From: Perognathus longimembris pacificus
Lineage: Eukaryota; Chordata; Mammalia; Rodentia; Heteromyidae
Reading direction: 5' to 3'
Assembly: GCF_023159225.1 (NCBI RefSeq)
Contig: NC_063161.1
Coordinates: 76,360,267 to 76,424,266, forward strand
DNA length: 64,000 bases
Part shown: one piece after another, positions 1 to 11,715 of the stretch
Position numbering within the stretch: position 1 is the first letter of the stretch
Layout: each line of letters begins with the position of its first letter
Program-made: the position numbers and the translations under genes
Notes under the pieces: generated by a model
What the model saw: only the letters and a program-made list of their open reading frames with translations
What the model was told of the DNA's origin: nothing
The model's database searches: none

Positions 1-156
1 GTACCTGGGATAAACTACCTTTCTTACTTACTTTCTTTCCTTCTTATTTCTTATTTCCTTTCTCTTCTGAGTAGCTAGGATTACTGGTGTCAACCACTGG
101 TGCCTGGCAAGCCAACCTCTCATACCCTTTATGCACATATCTATAACCCCACTCAA

Positions 157-390
157 GCTGGGCACCGGTGGCTCACGCCTGTCATCCTAGCTACTCAGGA
201 GGCTGAGATCTGAGGATCTCAGTTCAAAGCCATCTTGGACAGAAAAGTCCCCAGGAGACTCTTATCTCCAATTAACCACTCAAAAATGGGAAGTGGTGGT
301 GTGGCTCAAGTGGTACAGCACTAGCCTTGAGCAGAAAGAGGCTCAGGGACAGCACCCAGACCCTGAGTTCAAGCCCCATAACTGACCCCC
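157..390 (+). repeat. B1-like head plus Geo tail SINE
   Basis: Head 'gctgggcaccggtggctcac' through 'ggaggctgagatctgagg', then the 'cttatctccaattaaccac' linker and Geo tail ending 'gagttcaagcccc'. The head resembles 7SL/B1; the tail is shared with IDL-Geo. Confidence 0.85.
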
Positions 391-405
391 CAAAAATCCA
401 TAACC

Positions 406-472
406 CTATCATCTATCTATCTATCTATCTGTCTGTCATCTATCTACCTGCCTACCTATCTCTCTCTCTAAA
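406..472 (+). repeat. (ATCT)n-type microsatellite
   Basis: Repeats of atct with gtct and acct variants, running into tctctctct. Confidence 0.85.
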
Positions 473-990
473 CTATCTGTGTTTTGATTTTGTTTCTCCA
501 GTTGAACCCTGGCTGATCTAGCCACCTTCACCCTAGCAAGCACAGTTAAATCATTGCTACCATGGTGACCCACTCCTGTGGCCATGGCTATCAGGCCTGA
601 GGGCCTGGCCTAATATAACTCCATCCCTCTGCCTAGGAGCAGAGGCTCACCCTAACCCAAGCCAGGGCTTTATCAGCCCAACCTCTACTGTCCACATACA
701 GAGATGAGGACCCGCAAACAAGACTGCTGATTCCGTGTGCCCCCTTCACCTACCCAGTGACAGGGAGGTGAAGACAGGGCCTCCACAGCCCAGACCCATG
801 ACTGATGGCAACCAGCATGGAGTCAGGCCCTGCCCTGGGCCTGTTTATTACCGCAGCAGCTGTGACCCAGCCTGATGGGATCTGCACAGCTCTGCTTCAG
901 TCCTGAGGCCCCATGGCTCCCCTCAGGTTGACAGGGCTTCTGGCTTGTCCCGGCTCCGGGACACACACGCCAGGTCCATCCCCCACTCAC

Positions 991-1151
991 TGGCATCTGT
1001 GAATGTGGACACGCCCCTGGCCCTGACACCCTGGTCCTCCAGCTGGAAGTTGTCGAAGCTGAAGCTCGTCACCACACTCCGCTCAGGCGTGGCCACCTCC
1101 CCGGGCTCCTTGAGGCGCTGGCTTCCTATGGAGCCCATGGCAACCGACACG
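991..1151 (-). CDS. SLC29A4: SLC29A4 (PMAT) exon 2 with start codon; gene truncated by window edge
   Basis: SLC29A4 encodes the plasma membrane monoamine transporter, an ENT-family carrier with 11 membrane spans that takes up serotonin, dopamine and organic cations. Acceptor 'ttcccctag' precedes 13 nt of 5'UTR and an ATG at 1138-1136 in strong context (gccATGG). The exon encodes 49 residues plus one base before donor gtgagt (990-985). The peptide starts MGSIGSQRLKEP, has the VVTSFSFDNFQLE and VRARGVSTFTD segments, and matches the cytoplasmic N-terminus of mammalian PMAT. Compared with the human sequence I remember, about eight residues are missing between QLE and the RARG segment. The remaining exons, including all membrane spans, are not in positions 1-990, so they lie outside the window. 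Confidence 0.9.
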
Positions 1152-3873
1152 CTAGGGGAAAAAGAGGTAGGTAAGGAGGCCAGGCAAGGGAACACCTGAC
1201 ACTACTGCCAAGGATTCTCCCCTTTTGATATTCATCACAAACTTGGTAGTGAGGTGATTCCAGCTTGCTCACTGCTATGCACATGGGGTGGGAACAGTAA
1301 AGGCTTGCCCCAGGAGCAACCATGGTGGACAGCGTGGAAGTGGCGACCTCGGTTGGGCACAGGCGACACAGACTTGGTGTGCAATGAGAAACAGGTGATA
1401 CCATGAAGCACATTGAAATGAATGACTATACCTGCATCTCTGCGAGGGAGATGCAGGTTTTCATTCGTTTTCCAGTCAAGGACAATAGGGTTTTGGGGTG
1501 GCTTTATCCCACCTTGGTCTCCCAGGTATAGTAGTGGCACCCCCTCATCCCAACCCAAGTCTGTGTGACACTCAGCCACGATGGCCCTCAGTTCTAAAGC
1601 CAAATTCTTAGAGTTTAGTGATCTATACTGGAGAGACCCCACTGTGGGGGTTACCCTCTGCCCAAATAGGGGGCTCTACCTTCACCTCTTAAAACTTATC
1701 AGTGAAGCTGGGTGCTGGTGGCTTACATCTGTAATCCTAACTACTCAGGAGGCTGGGATCACGGTTCAAAGCCAGCCCTGGCAGGAAAACCTATGAGATT
1801 CTTATCTCCAATTAACCACTAAAAAGCTGAAAGGGGAGGTGTGTGGTAGAGGGCTAACCTTGAGCACAAAAGCTCAGGGACAGCATGCAGGACCTGAGTT
1901 CAAGCTCCAGGACCACACACACACACACAAAAAAAGACCTGGCTTGGATTTAACTGATGGTGGCCACAGAGACACCCTTGCCCTCAGCCAGGGCCTGTGG
2001 AGGGCGTGGGGACCCTCACTTGGGTGCCTCTTGGACTCTGTCCTACTCTGCCCCCCTCCTTAGGCATGAAAGATGGGTGAAGGGAACAGTGGTAGGATGG
2101 AGCCCTGGACAGCCCTGGACAGCGTCCGAACCCCAAGTGTCCTGGCTTGTGTCCAGCAAGGGCTCTGAGATGAAGCCCCAGACACAGCATCCTGGCGGTG
2201 CCTGGGCAGCACGCGAGCTTTCCGCCTCGCTGGGGCCTCGCCATCCGGGAAGGCAGACGTGCTCTGCATCCAGCCAGGCGGGCCCGCCAATCCCTCTGAC
2301 TCGGCTGGTGTGGCGGGCAGATGCCACACACACTGCCCACCTTTCAGTCCGTCCCCACGGCCCTCCCCTCTCACCTCCCTCCCCTGACTTCTCACACTCA
2401 ATATCAGGAGCCTGGGACCTCGAATCTCCCTTCCCCCCCTGCCCCTTTTAATTAAAATGTAAGCACATGCAGACAAGCTAAAAAAATAAAACAGCTTTAA
2501 AACAGATTTATTTCTGCTCTCCTACCTCTAATTGCTGGACCCCCTAGGTCAACGGCTCTACAGAGCAGCTGAGATGACACCAGTTATTTCTCTGATCTTC
2601 TGATCACCCCCTGGGTCTCAGTTTCCCCACCTCATCTTTCACAGATGGAGAAGAACTGAGTGACTGGTAGAAAAGATGTGGCTGCCGTTCAGAGAGCACC
2701 AAGTGGACCATGATGGGGAGAGAGGGCTGACCCCCAGCACCCTTGAAAAGCAGGGCTCTAAACCCTAATTTACACAAGACAGGACTGAAGCCCAGGGAGG
2801 CCAAGTCCAGATTAGTAGCTCACAACTCAAACCTTCAGCCCCTCCCATTGGGGGGTGCTGTGACTCTCTGTAGGGGGTGCATCTGGAACTCAGTGCCACC
2901 TGGCCTCCCTCCCAGGCTACTGTGGTCGGCATCCAGAGGGGACAAGGGAAATGGAGTTCCACTTGGAAAGCCAGCCTGCTTGCTGGTCCTCCTCAGGCCT
3001 TGAACTTCTGGCTTGGCCACAGACCTGCGGAGCTGGATGCCCTTGGGTCCTCCTGTCCCCTGTGCTGTGGACGCGGCCTCAAGGGGGCCCGGCTGCCTCA
3101 GGGCTTCTCCTGGCTCATTCCACAGCCCAGCTTTTCAGGTGTTTGGCTCAACTGCTTTAGGATTGTGGGCTTTAAATCCCTTGCGGTGCCACCTTCTCGG
3201 AGTACCGGGGGGCAGATAAAGGCAATGTCCTGGGCCACCGGCTGAATGGACAAGGGCCTGAGGTGCTGGACAGGTTGGGGGTGTCCCAGGCTCCTCGCCC
3301 TCCCTTCCCCAGGTTTCTGTATATTCCCAGAGCATCCCGCAGCCCCCTGATGCTCCTGTTAGCGTCCCCAGTAGCAGCAAAGTTAGACCCCCGGGCCTGT
3401 GACCTCAGGCAAAAGGGGGGAATCCCTGGGGCGATCACGAGGTGACCTCTGGGCCCAGGTCCTGCCACTCCCAGCAGTTTTCCCGAGAACTAGGAGAAAG
3501 CTGGCTGAGGGGGAGGAATGAGACAGGGAGAGAGGGGTCCAAGAGGAACTTCGGGTGAGAGACCCCTTGGGGTGCACCGAGGGGTGAAGGTGGCGCCCAG
3601 ATGGGCTCGGCCGGGGCCACGGGCGCCGCGTCCCTTCCCGGACCCGTGCCCGGCGCCTGCAGCTGGAGTGCAGGGTGCCGGCCCTCTGCGATGCTGGACA
3701 GGGCCGGGGGACCCCACGTCCCAGGACCGGGGATGCGGCGGGGACTCCACGCCGGCCGGCGGGAGGGGGAGGGGGCGCGCCGCAGACAAAGGCTCCGACA
3801 GGTCCCCGCCGGCGTCGCCCCGCGCCGCGGCTCGTCCCCGCCCGCCGCCCGCCACCTCCGCCGCGACACTCAC
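1152..3873 (-). other. SLC29A4 intron 1
   Basis: Bounded by the inferred exon 1 donor and the exon 2 acceptor. Apart from one SINE (1704-1925) it is GC-rich unique DNA. Open frames here have no recognisable product. Confidence 0.55.
1704..1935 (+). repeat. B1-like/Geo SINE
   Basis: 'gctgggtgctggtggcttac' head, 'cttatctccaattaaccact' linker, Geo tail, ending in a short (CA)n and A-run. Diverged. Confidence 0.8.
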
Positions 3874-4130
3874 CTCGGCCGGCCCCGGGCTCGCGGTCCT
3901 CGGTGCCCTCCCGCCTGCGCCCGCACTCCGCCCGCCGGGCCCCGATCCCCGCGGCTCGGACCGGGCGCCGCCCGCCTCCTCCGCGGTGTCCGGGTCCGCC
4001 GGCCCGGGTCCGCCGGCGCGTGCGGGGGGCGCAGCGGCGGCGGTGAGCTAGCCCGGCCCGCGCTCCGCCCCGCCCCGCCCGGCCCCGCCCCTCGCCCCCC
4101 CTCAGCAGCGAGGCCGCGCCCACTTCACGG
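3570..4130. promoter_or_regulatory. SLC29A4: CpG-island promoter of SLC29A4
   Basis: A dense CpG stretch with several CCGCCC boxes (for example 4067-4098) directly upstream of the inferred exon 1, and no TATA box. Reading frames of 120-246 codons in all frames across it are GC-content artefacts. Confidence 0.8.
3874..4060 (-). other. SLC29A4: SLC29A4 non-coding exon 1 (5'UTR)
   Basis: On the minus strand a strong donor, gag|gtgagt, lies at 3874|3873 inside the CpG island. It is the best splice partner for the exon 2 acceptor at 1152. The 5' end is not determined; 4060 is a guess just inside the GC-box cluster (4067-4098). No start codon here continues in frame to exon 2. Confidence 0.6.
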
Positions 4131-4160
4131 GCATCTCCTCGGCGTGACCCCCACAGCCTA

Positions 4161-4320
4161 AGAATCTTATTAGCATATCCCGCCCACTACCCAACCATCT
4201 CATCATCGTAACCCCGCCCAAAGCTCAAGTCTTTTATCTGTATGGCCCCGCCCACAATCCTCTCATCAGCATAGCTCCGCCCACCGCACCAGCCTCTCAC
4301 CCGCATAGCCCCGCCCCCTG
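4161..4320. repeat. Phased array of five GC boxes, about 34-bp period, upstream of SLC29A4
   Basis: CCGCCC cores sit at 4180, 4214, 4248, 4277 and 4311, so spacings are 34, 34, 29 and 34. Four of the five are preceded by a related block (agcatat, tcgtaac, agcatag, gcatagc), and pyrimidine-rich 'atctcatca'-like sequence fills between. This is a degenerate minisatellite whose unit holds an Sp1/KLF-type box. Its position just upstream of the CpG island suggests promoter function. Confidence 0.75.
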
Positions 4321-4890
4321 CCCCCTCCCAGCCCCTCTCTTTGCACCCTTTTTCATCCAGGCTGAACTCTTGATCCCAGATACTGAGGGAGAAGGATGGG
4401 GAAGGGGCTTGCTGGCCCTGGCCACCCCAAGAGTTCCTGCCGCTGACTTAACGGACCATCCTCACTGTCCAGCCTATCCACCCTCCTCCCTTCCTCAGCA
4501 CAGGTGACCAGACTGAAAGTTTTTTAGCTGGAGTATGAGTTTTCTGGAGAACATGTCAATGTAGGGATTCAGCCAGGTGAAGTCAGGAACCAGGTGAGAC
4601 CAGACAGTACCCTGGATCTCTGCTGCTTGGGACCCGCCCACAGGAAGCAGGTCTTGTTGAAATCAGTGCAGGTGCCTGCCAGTGCACCTGCCAGGCCTCC
4701 ACCTGGATGTCCTTCCTCCACTTCCCCCCAAATCTGGGGGAAGTGGTCTACCACTGGAGACATATATACCATATTTGCTTTAATTTATTGTTTTGCTTCA
4801 GTTCAGCCTCAAACCAACCTTGGATCTTGATCCTCCTGCCTTGCACACAGGCAAACACTACCACACGCATCCCTACACCGAGGATTTATT
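4321..4890. other. Intergenic, nothing recognised
   Basis: Unique sequence upstream of the SLC29A4 promoter. No gene, repeat family or motif array identified. Confidence 0.4.
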
Positions 4891-4892
4891 GT

Positions 4893-5148
4893 TTTGTTTT
4901 GTTTCCTTTCCAGTCCTGGGGCTTGAACTCATGGCCTGGGAGCTGTCCCTGGGCTTTTTCTTCTTCTTTTGGCTCAAGGCTAGTGCTCTACCACTTGAGG
5001 CATAGCTCTGTTTCCAGCCTTTTTGGTAGTTTATTGGAGAAGATAATCTCACAGGCTTTCCTGCCCAGACTGGCTTTGAACCATGATACTCAGATCTCAG
5101 CCTCCTGAGTAGCTAGGACTACAGGTGTGAGCCACAGGTGCCCTGCTA
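4893..5148 (-). repeat. B1-like/Geo SINE, reversed
   Basis: Reads 'ccagtcctggggcttgaact' through 'cagcctcctgagtagctagg' and 'gtgagccacaggtgcc', the reverse of the composite SINE. Confidence 0.8.
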
Positions 5149-5641
5149 GATCCATATTTGTTTGTTTGTTTGTTTGTTTTTTAAAAACTTCCATTGCTGT
5201 GTATCTGGTGTATATGTGCAAATTAGAATAACCCTTCTGGAAAATAAGTTGGCTCAATAAAAAAATGCTTATCCTTTAGTCCAGAAAAATCTAGCCCATG
5301 GAAACAATTCTAAATATAGAAAAGGTTTTACATTTTAAGATTTTCATTGTAAAGACAGGTCTGGCAAGTGACTACACTATTTAACACATTATTCTCCATG
5401 TTGGAGAAGAGATAATGTGCACGTTCTATAGCAAAGCCCAAGCAAATCAGCAGCAGGATCTTGTGTAACCCTAGAGAAATCTTAAGCTAGTAGGGTATTT
5501 AGTAAGAAAGGAGGATTTCAAATAATCTGGAAAGTTGGCAGTGTGAACATGTTACATGACATAAGAAAAAAATAGGAAGTGGGAAGAAATTCAAAAGGTA
5601 ACTTTCACTCTCTAAACTCCCCCTAAAAAAAAAAATATTCA
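5149..5641. other. AT-rich intergenic DNA
   Basis: Contains a (GTTT)n tract at about 5160-5180 and otherwise AT-rich unique sequence, perhaps an old interspersed repeat that I cannot name. Confidence 0.3.
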
Positions 5642-5852
5642 GGGGCTGGGGATATAGCCTAGTGGCAAGAGTGCCTGCCTCGGTATACCCGAGGCCCTAG
5701 GTTCGATTCCCCAGCACCACATATACAGAAAACGGCCAGAAGCGGCGCTGTGGCTCAAGTGGCAGAGTGCTAGCCTTGAGCGGGAAGAAGCTAGGGACAG
5801 TGCTCAGGCCCTGAGTCCAAGGCCCAGGACCGGCCAAAAAAAAAAAAAAAAG
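5642..5852 (+). repeat. IDL-Geo SINE, near full length
   Basis: tRNA-Ala-like head 'ggggctggggatatagccta', B box 'ggttcgattcc', Geo tail and A-tail, with low visible divergence. Confidence 0.92.
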
Positions 5853-6452
5853 AAGAAAAGAAAAGTGAGACCTTATTTCAAAGTAACCATTGCAAACAAA
5901 AGGGGGGTTGGTCCTGAGAGGGTGTCTCAGTAGTGGTAGATCTCCTGTCTGGCAAGTTGGAAGATCAGCATTTGGGTGGGGAGCAATCTTAATTAGAAAT
6001 GTGACTTCTTATTCTCCCCCAGCCTCCGGAATGCTGAGATGACCGGCATGTACCTCCACACCTGTTTCCTATTGGAGTGTTTATGTAGATTTCATTACAG
6101 AGGCATGAGAAACTTCTAAAGGCCTGGTACTTCCCATTCTGTTTGGCAGCTCTGTGTAGTCTTCCTTTACCCCAGGCAGGACAGATTTTCAGACAATGAT
6201 AGCATTTCCATTTTTTCCCCCTTCTTTCTTTTTGCTGTCTCTCTCTGTCTCTGTCTCTCTGTTTATGGCAGTCCTGAGAGGATTTGAACTGAGGGCCTTG
6301 CACTCGCTAGACAGGCATGTTACCACTGAGCCATACTCCCAGCCCTTTGGCTTCAGTTTAACTTTTAGATAGAGCCTCAAGCTTTTGCCCAAGTTGATCT
6401 CAGACTCTGCTTCCTGAGTAGCTGGGATTTTGTTTTGTTTTGACAGGATCTT

Positions 6453-6495
<43 letters not shown>
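6453..6495 (+). repeat. (CA)n microsatellite
   Basis: About 21 uninterrupted CA units, followed by a degraded B1-like fragment in reverse (6497-6575). Confidence 0.95.
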
Positions 6496-6496
<1 letters not shown>

Positions 6497-7007
6497 CGTC
6501 AAGGCTAGCCTGGAACTCATGCTCCTCCTCCCTTATCCTCCCTAGACTACAAGTGTGTGCCGCCATGCCCAGCACTATTTTATAAAAGCCTGGAGTGTCC
6601 CTGGATTTCAGTATCCACGTGGATCCGGGATCCAGCTCCTCACAGACACAGAGGGACGAGTGTTCCGTTTTATTCATGATAGTAAGACGTAGAATTCTCT
6701 AAGGTGCTGTCACGAGGAGATGGCTGCAAAGCTGGCAAACACCCACGCCGTGGAATCCACCCAGAATGCAAAGTAAGGCGCTACACAGCATGGTGCCAGC
6801 CTGGCTCCGCTGCAGGGGAGCTGGGCGCATCTCTGTGGGGGGTGAAGACAGACACAAGACTACACATACCATGTGGGCCCACTTCCATGAGCTTCTAGAA
6901 CAGGCTAAAGGAATTTCAGGGGACCCATGGGACTTGCCTGGGAGCAGGAGCCATTCCTAGGGGTGGCCATGTGTCTTGATGAAAGATTGCCTCACGCAGC
7001 TAAGGAG

Positions 7008-7127
7008 TTGGGCTTGGTGGTGCACACCTATAATCCCAGCACTCAGGAGGGTGAGGCATGTGGGTCAGGAGTTTGAGGCCAGCCTAAGCTACATAACCAG
7101 ACCCTGTCTCAAGAAAATACAAGCCAA
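7008..7127 (+). repeat. B1-type SINE
   Basis: 'ggtggtgcacacctataatc', 'gaggccagcctaagctacat' and 'agaccctgtctcaa' are diagnostic of a 7SL-derived B1 monomer. Confidence 0.85.
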
Positions 7128-7167
7128 ACAAACTTGGCCAAAATTCATTTAAGAATTGTGCACAATA

Positions 7168-7275
7168 AGCTGGGTGTAGTGATGCAGGCCTGTAATCTCT
7201 ACATGTACTGAAGAGGCTGCGGCAGGGTGCTGAGGAGTTCAAGGCCAGCCTGGGCTACAACAGGGAGATCCTACG
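7168..7275 (+). repeat. B1-type SINE, diverged
   Basis: 'gctgggtgtagtgatgcagg' through 'caaggccagcctgggctaca'. Older than its neighbour at 7008. Confidence 0.75.
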
Positions 7276-7679
7276 TGAAGCAAAAAGATTTATGCATTGA
7301 AAGGACAGTTTTACACATTCCCAGGGTGAGGTCCATAGCACCTTGCATCTGTAATTGCTATTTATTTACTTATTTCTCAGAACTCAGAGCCTTGCACTTG
7401 CCTGACAGGTCTTCTACCACTTGAGCCACATCCCCGGACACTCCCGTCCGCCCCGCCCCCCCGCCCGCCTTAGCTATTTTTCCAATAGGATTTCAGGTTG
7501 AGATAGGGGTCGGAGTGTCTGACTAGCATTTTGCCTATGCTGGCCTTGAAACACCATCTTCCCAGTTTCTGTCTTCATTGTGCTTCGATTCCAGACAGGA
7601 GCCACTGCACCTGGCTTGCACTCGCCTTTGAATACATGGAGACACACAATGGCCAGGTGTCTAGACGGGGTGGGAGGTG

Positions 7680-8895
7680 GGCGGGCTGGCACATGTTCAC
7701 TGGCCAGTTCTTCCCACTTCTCTACAGTTCAAATACTGAGGCCAGCGGAGCCCTGCCCCCTGAGCTGAGCCCTGGGCCCCAGCGGGCCCCAGCCACTGTC
7801 TCCAGCTGCCTGCTGCTGCAAACCTAATTTATTCCCAACTTATTAACTTAAAGCCTGCTACAATCCGAGGGGCAGATGGGGGCTGGGAAAGGCTGGCTCA
7901 GAATACAGGGAGGGGAAGAAGGGAGAGGTGGAGGGGAGGAGGGGGAATGAGAGAGTAAGGAAGGGAAGGGAGGAGAGCTGAGGAGGAGGAGGAGGGAGAG
8001 GGGGAGGGAGGAGAGCTGCTTACCATGATCTCGGGTGGGGTGAGGCTAGGATGCTAGGACGGGCCTTGCCATCTCCTGGCTAGGGAAAGGGGGCTGGAGA
8101 CTCACTTGGGCTGTCAGTGTCCCCATCAGACAGCCACATGGCCCACATTTTTGCTCACCAGACCCCTGCCTGCACATGTGTTCCTGAGGTCACCTTAGGT
8201 GAGGCCCAGACCTCAAGGCAGAAGTGGGGCTCAGAGGCCCCATCCAGAGGGCCCAAGGCATGGCCTTTGGTGGCCAGCTCCTCCCTGGCCATAAGCAAAT
8301 GAAATAAAGAAGCCGAGCGGGCCACTGGTGACTTGTTCCCCGGAGAGAGGACACCCACTGACCGGCTGGGTACGAGGCTGAGGCCCAGTGCCAAGGATGC
8401 CAGAGGAGGTCCAGATGGCCGGCCAGAGCTGGACAAGCTGGCTGGGGTCACACTGCATGGCCACCTGACCTATGCCATTCCCCTGGGCCCCACAAGGCAA
8501 GACGTGCAGGTCAGAGCTGCCCCCAGCCGTGTGGGGCCAGGCTGGCAGGTGGCGTAAAGACTCTGGGGCTTTGGGAGCCTGCTGGACGCTGGCCCAGATC
8601 AGGGAGCCGCCTGGCCAGGCCCCAAGAACTCTGAGCTGGAAGCAGCTCTTCATTATGCTGCTGTAGCTCAGGTTGGCAGGGGAAAGAGGGAGTGGGGCAG
8701 ACTGGAAGCCCTGGGGGACCCCTGGCGGGTGCCTACCAAGGAAACCCTAACTGGCTCCTTCCAAACACCTGAAACTTTGCTGCTCCCTTCCCCATACCTA
8801 GTCTCCTGTGAGGCACAGCTGAACTAATTACCTGTGACTTTCCCCATCTCCATCTCCATCTCTCTCTCTGTGTCTCTCATTTCTGCGGGGGGGGA
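7680..8895. other. Intergenic unique block with purine-rich tract
   Basis: GC-rich unique DNA with a GGA-rich purine tract at 7900-8015 and an AT-rich stretch at 7825-7865 (aatttattcccaacttatta) that stands out. No gene model supported. Confidence 0.35.
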
Positions 8896-8897
8896 GC

Positions 8898-8995
8898 TCA
8901 CTATGTTCTTCAGGCTGGTCTTGAACTCCAGATGCATGGTCTCAAATGCTGGGATTACAGGCATGTGACACCATGCTCAGCCACCCATAGCCTCT

Positions 8996-9085
<90 letters not shown>

Positions 9086-9185
9086 ATGGGACTTGAACTC
9101 TGGGCCTAGGCGCTGTCCCTGAGCTATTCAGCTCAAGGTTAGTGCTCTACCATTTGAGCCACAGTGCCACTTCCAGTTTTCTGGA
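8898..9185 (-). repeat. B1 fragment, (TC)n microsatellite and Geo fragment
   Basis: Reverse B1 fragment at about 8898-8985 ('ggctggtcttgaactcca', 'gctgggattacaggcatg'), a long (TC)n run at 8997-9082, then a reversed Geo piece ('gagccacagtgccacttcc'). Confidence 0.8.
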
Positions 9186-9189
9186 AGTT

Positions 9190-11205
9190 TTCTCCACAGT
9201 CTCTTTTATCCACATTTTGTTCATGCAGGAAGGGAGGTCCTCTCATCATCATCCCTGCACTCCACCAGCTCTAGTTCCTTCATAGGGTCGAAATCATTTC
9301 TCCTTCTCCTCCAGGAAGCCCTCACTGACTTCTCCTGGTAGGAATGAATGAACCTGAGCCCTCCTCACTATGGCCTTCGAGGGAGGCTTGGCCAGAACGC
9401 ATTTTGTGGGCTGGATCAGGCTCAGAGACAAGAAGGCATTTGCCAGAGTCACACAGCAGAAAAGGCTGGGAGAATCAGCTCCTCTTTGGCCCTCAGGCCA
9501 GGGCTGGACTGAGAGGGGGTGCATGGGGGGAAAAAAGAGAGTGGGATGGGCTACCTTGACCCTGGGCCCACCCCCACCAAGCTGACCCCTAGTTAAAGCA
9601 GCAAGGGCACCCTGACTCTTACAGGCATTTCCCAGCGCATCCACAGAGCAGTGGGGGTCTGGATCTTTGGACTCAACCCATTTCACAGATTAGAAAACTG
9701 ATGTAGGGAATCTGGAGTGAACCCAAGGTTTCCCAGCCAGGTCCCAGGCCAGGCTGAGCTTGCCTGGCCCCATCTTTGGCCTTACTTGGGCCTGGCTGTG
9801 TTCCTCCCTCCTCCAGTGTCACGCTTGGTAATGGGATCTACTCTATTTACAAAAGCAGGCTTGTGAACAAATTAGCAGGGTAACCAGGGAAAATGTTTGG
9901 CTTCCGTGGGTGGGAGCTGGGGCCATCTGTTCCCAGCGCGGAGAAAACACCCGAGCTGCAGCTGTACCTAGTCCGCAGTGGTAGCTGGAGCTGCACAGCC
10001 CGGCTGTGCTTTGCAGAACGGGACCCGCACCTGTGGGCTGTGCCCCCCGGGGCAGAGCACTCATCCTCTCAGCGCCTCAGGGTCTAGCTGTAGAAACTAA
10101 GGGTCTCATTCAGCCAGGTGATAGGATGTCCCGGTGCCTCCCTATACCCTCACCCTGTCCCCGCTACGCCCAGATCAAGCCCGTCCTCGGTGGGGAAGGC
10201 TGCCAGCCTGCACAACCCAGCGCGGCTTTCCAAGGGTCTGCTTTGGGGCTTTTTATTCACAGTGGATTCATTTGTTCGCAGGCTGAAAATAACATCATTG
10301 TTTCCTATGGGGGTAGGGGGGGGAAGGTAATACTCATGGAACTAGGAAGTTTGGGAGGTGGGAAGGTAAACTGAGGCAAACTCCCTCCCTGGGGAGGGGC
10401 AGCAGTAGGAGGCAGTACCTGCCCAGATCGCATTGCAGAAGGCTCAGGTTGGAGCCCAGGGATGGATAAGGGGAGAGTGTTGATTGGATATCTGAGAGTT
10501 GAGGGGGCGGGACTTGGAGGGGGAGGGGGAGGGGACTGAGAGAGACAGAAAAACAGAAAGACATAGAGACGCGTACATAGAAGGGTGGGTGGAGATTATT
10601 CTACTATCGCCTGGGCCCTATGTTTACTCTTGCGCTGATGTCGGGGAGAAGCACCCCAGAACCGCCTCAGCTCAAGTCCAGGTTCAATGATGCTGCCGTT
10701 ATTCTCGCTGTTGGCCATGGCGGCAATGTATACACCACAGACACTGGCCAGGGCTGTTCCCGGCAGGCCGCTGTTCCCTGCTCCCCTCGCCCAGAGGCTC
10801 CTGTGGTCCTTTCCTCTGAGGGCCCCCAAAACATGTCTGAGACCCTCATCCCTGCCGTCTACCTCTCCATCATGTCTTCTCCAGCAGCTTCCTCGCTGCC
10901 CTCTCTGGTCCTTTCTCCCCACAGCACCCCAAAACACACTCCAAGGACAAAGCTGCCCTTGGGACTTCCCTACATCACTGTCCCCCTCCCCCACCACTCT
11001 ACCAAATGGACCCCGCCAGGCAGGACCCCCAGAACCACATCAGGTCCTCTGCTCCTGTCCCAGTCAGCACTACTGGAGAGCTTAAATTCTTATCCAAGAA
11101 GCCCAGAGCCCCTGGCCCAAGGGAAAGGAAGCCCCGGGAAGCTTCCTGAAGATTGGCCCTGTGTCTGGTGTATACAACCCTAGACTGGGAGTAGCCTCCC
11201 AAAGG
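9190..11205. other. Intergenic unique sequence, no supported gene
   Basis: About 2 kb with no SINEs. It contains a G/A-rich tract (10500-10565) and overlapping open frames around 10620-11180 with no recognisable domain. I see no splice or promoter structure to support a gene. Confidence 0.4.
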
Positions 11206-11211
11206 GGATTT

Positions 11212-11485
11212 GCCCAGCTACTCAGGAGGCTGAGATGGAGAGGACTGAGGTACCATCTCAATGGCAGAAGCTGGGCATGGTGGTGCCCACCTGTCATCTC
11301 AGCCATGGCAGAAAGCTAAATAAATAAAACAGGAGGATCAGGATCCAGGACAAAAAGTAAGACTCAATCTCAAACAAATGCAAAAAACCCCAGAACAAAC
11401 CCTGAAAAACATGTCCTAATAGTAGAGCACCTACCTAACAAGTACAGGGCCTTGAGTTCAAATCCCAACACTGCAAAAGAAAAAG
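11212..11485 (+). repeat. Degraded SINE pair
   Basis: 'cagctactcaggaggctgag' and 'gctgggcatggtggtgccca' heads, then an ID-like piece 'cttgagttcaaatcccaac' and an A-rich tail. Confidence 0.55.
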
Positions 11486-11715
11486 AAAGAAGGAAAGAAA
11501 AATAAATAACTAAATAAGGAAGAAGAAAGGGATGAAGTGGTTCTTGGCTGACTAAATGTCTGTAGGACTGCTCCCTGCTGACACTATGTCTTAGCAGAAA
11601 ATTTGTACATACTTAGCTTCCTGGGTTGTTAGAAAGATATGGACACAATGTATCCAGCACTATTTGCTATATAATTTTATTTTTGTGCTTGAACTCAGAG
11701 CTACATACTCTTCTT

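Larger units (their letters stand above)
1..990 (-). other. SLC29A4 intron 2 (partial)
   Basis: No SLC29A4 exon 3 is seen here on the minus strand. It holds a pyrimidine-rich start, one SINE (157-390), an ATCT microsatellite and about 450 bp of unremarkable unique sequence. Confidence 0.6.

Noticed and set aside
823..930. SLC29A4 exon 3 candidate left of exon 2
   Set aside because: No reading resembles the first membrane span of PMAT, and the open frame simply runs past the exon 2 donor.
3383..4123. A 246-codon open frame on the minus strand and several over 100 codons in other frames
   Set aside because: All lie in the SLC29A4 CpG island, are Arg/Gly/Pro/Ala-rich in every frame and match no family. 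GC content alone explains them.
10620..11183. 187-codon + frame and overlapping frames, considered as an unknown gene
   Set aside because: Pro/Ser-rich without recognisable domain, open on both strands and in two + frames, no CpG promoter or clear splice sites. A conservation test could revive it.
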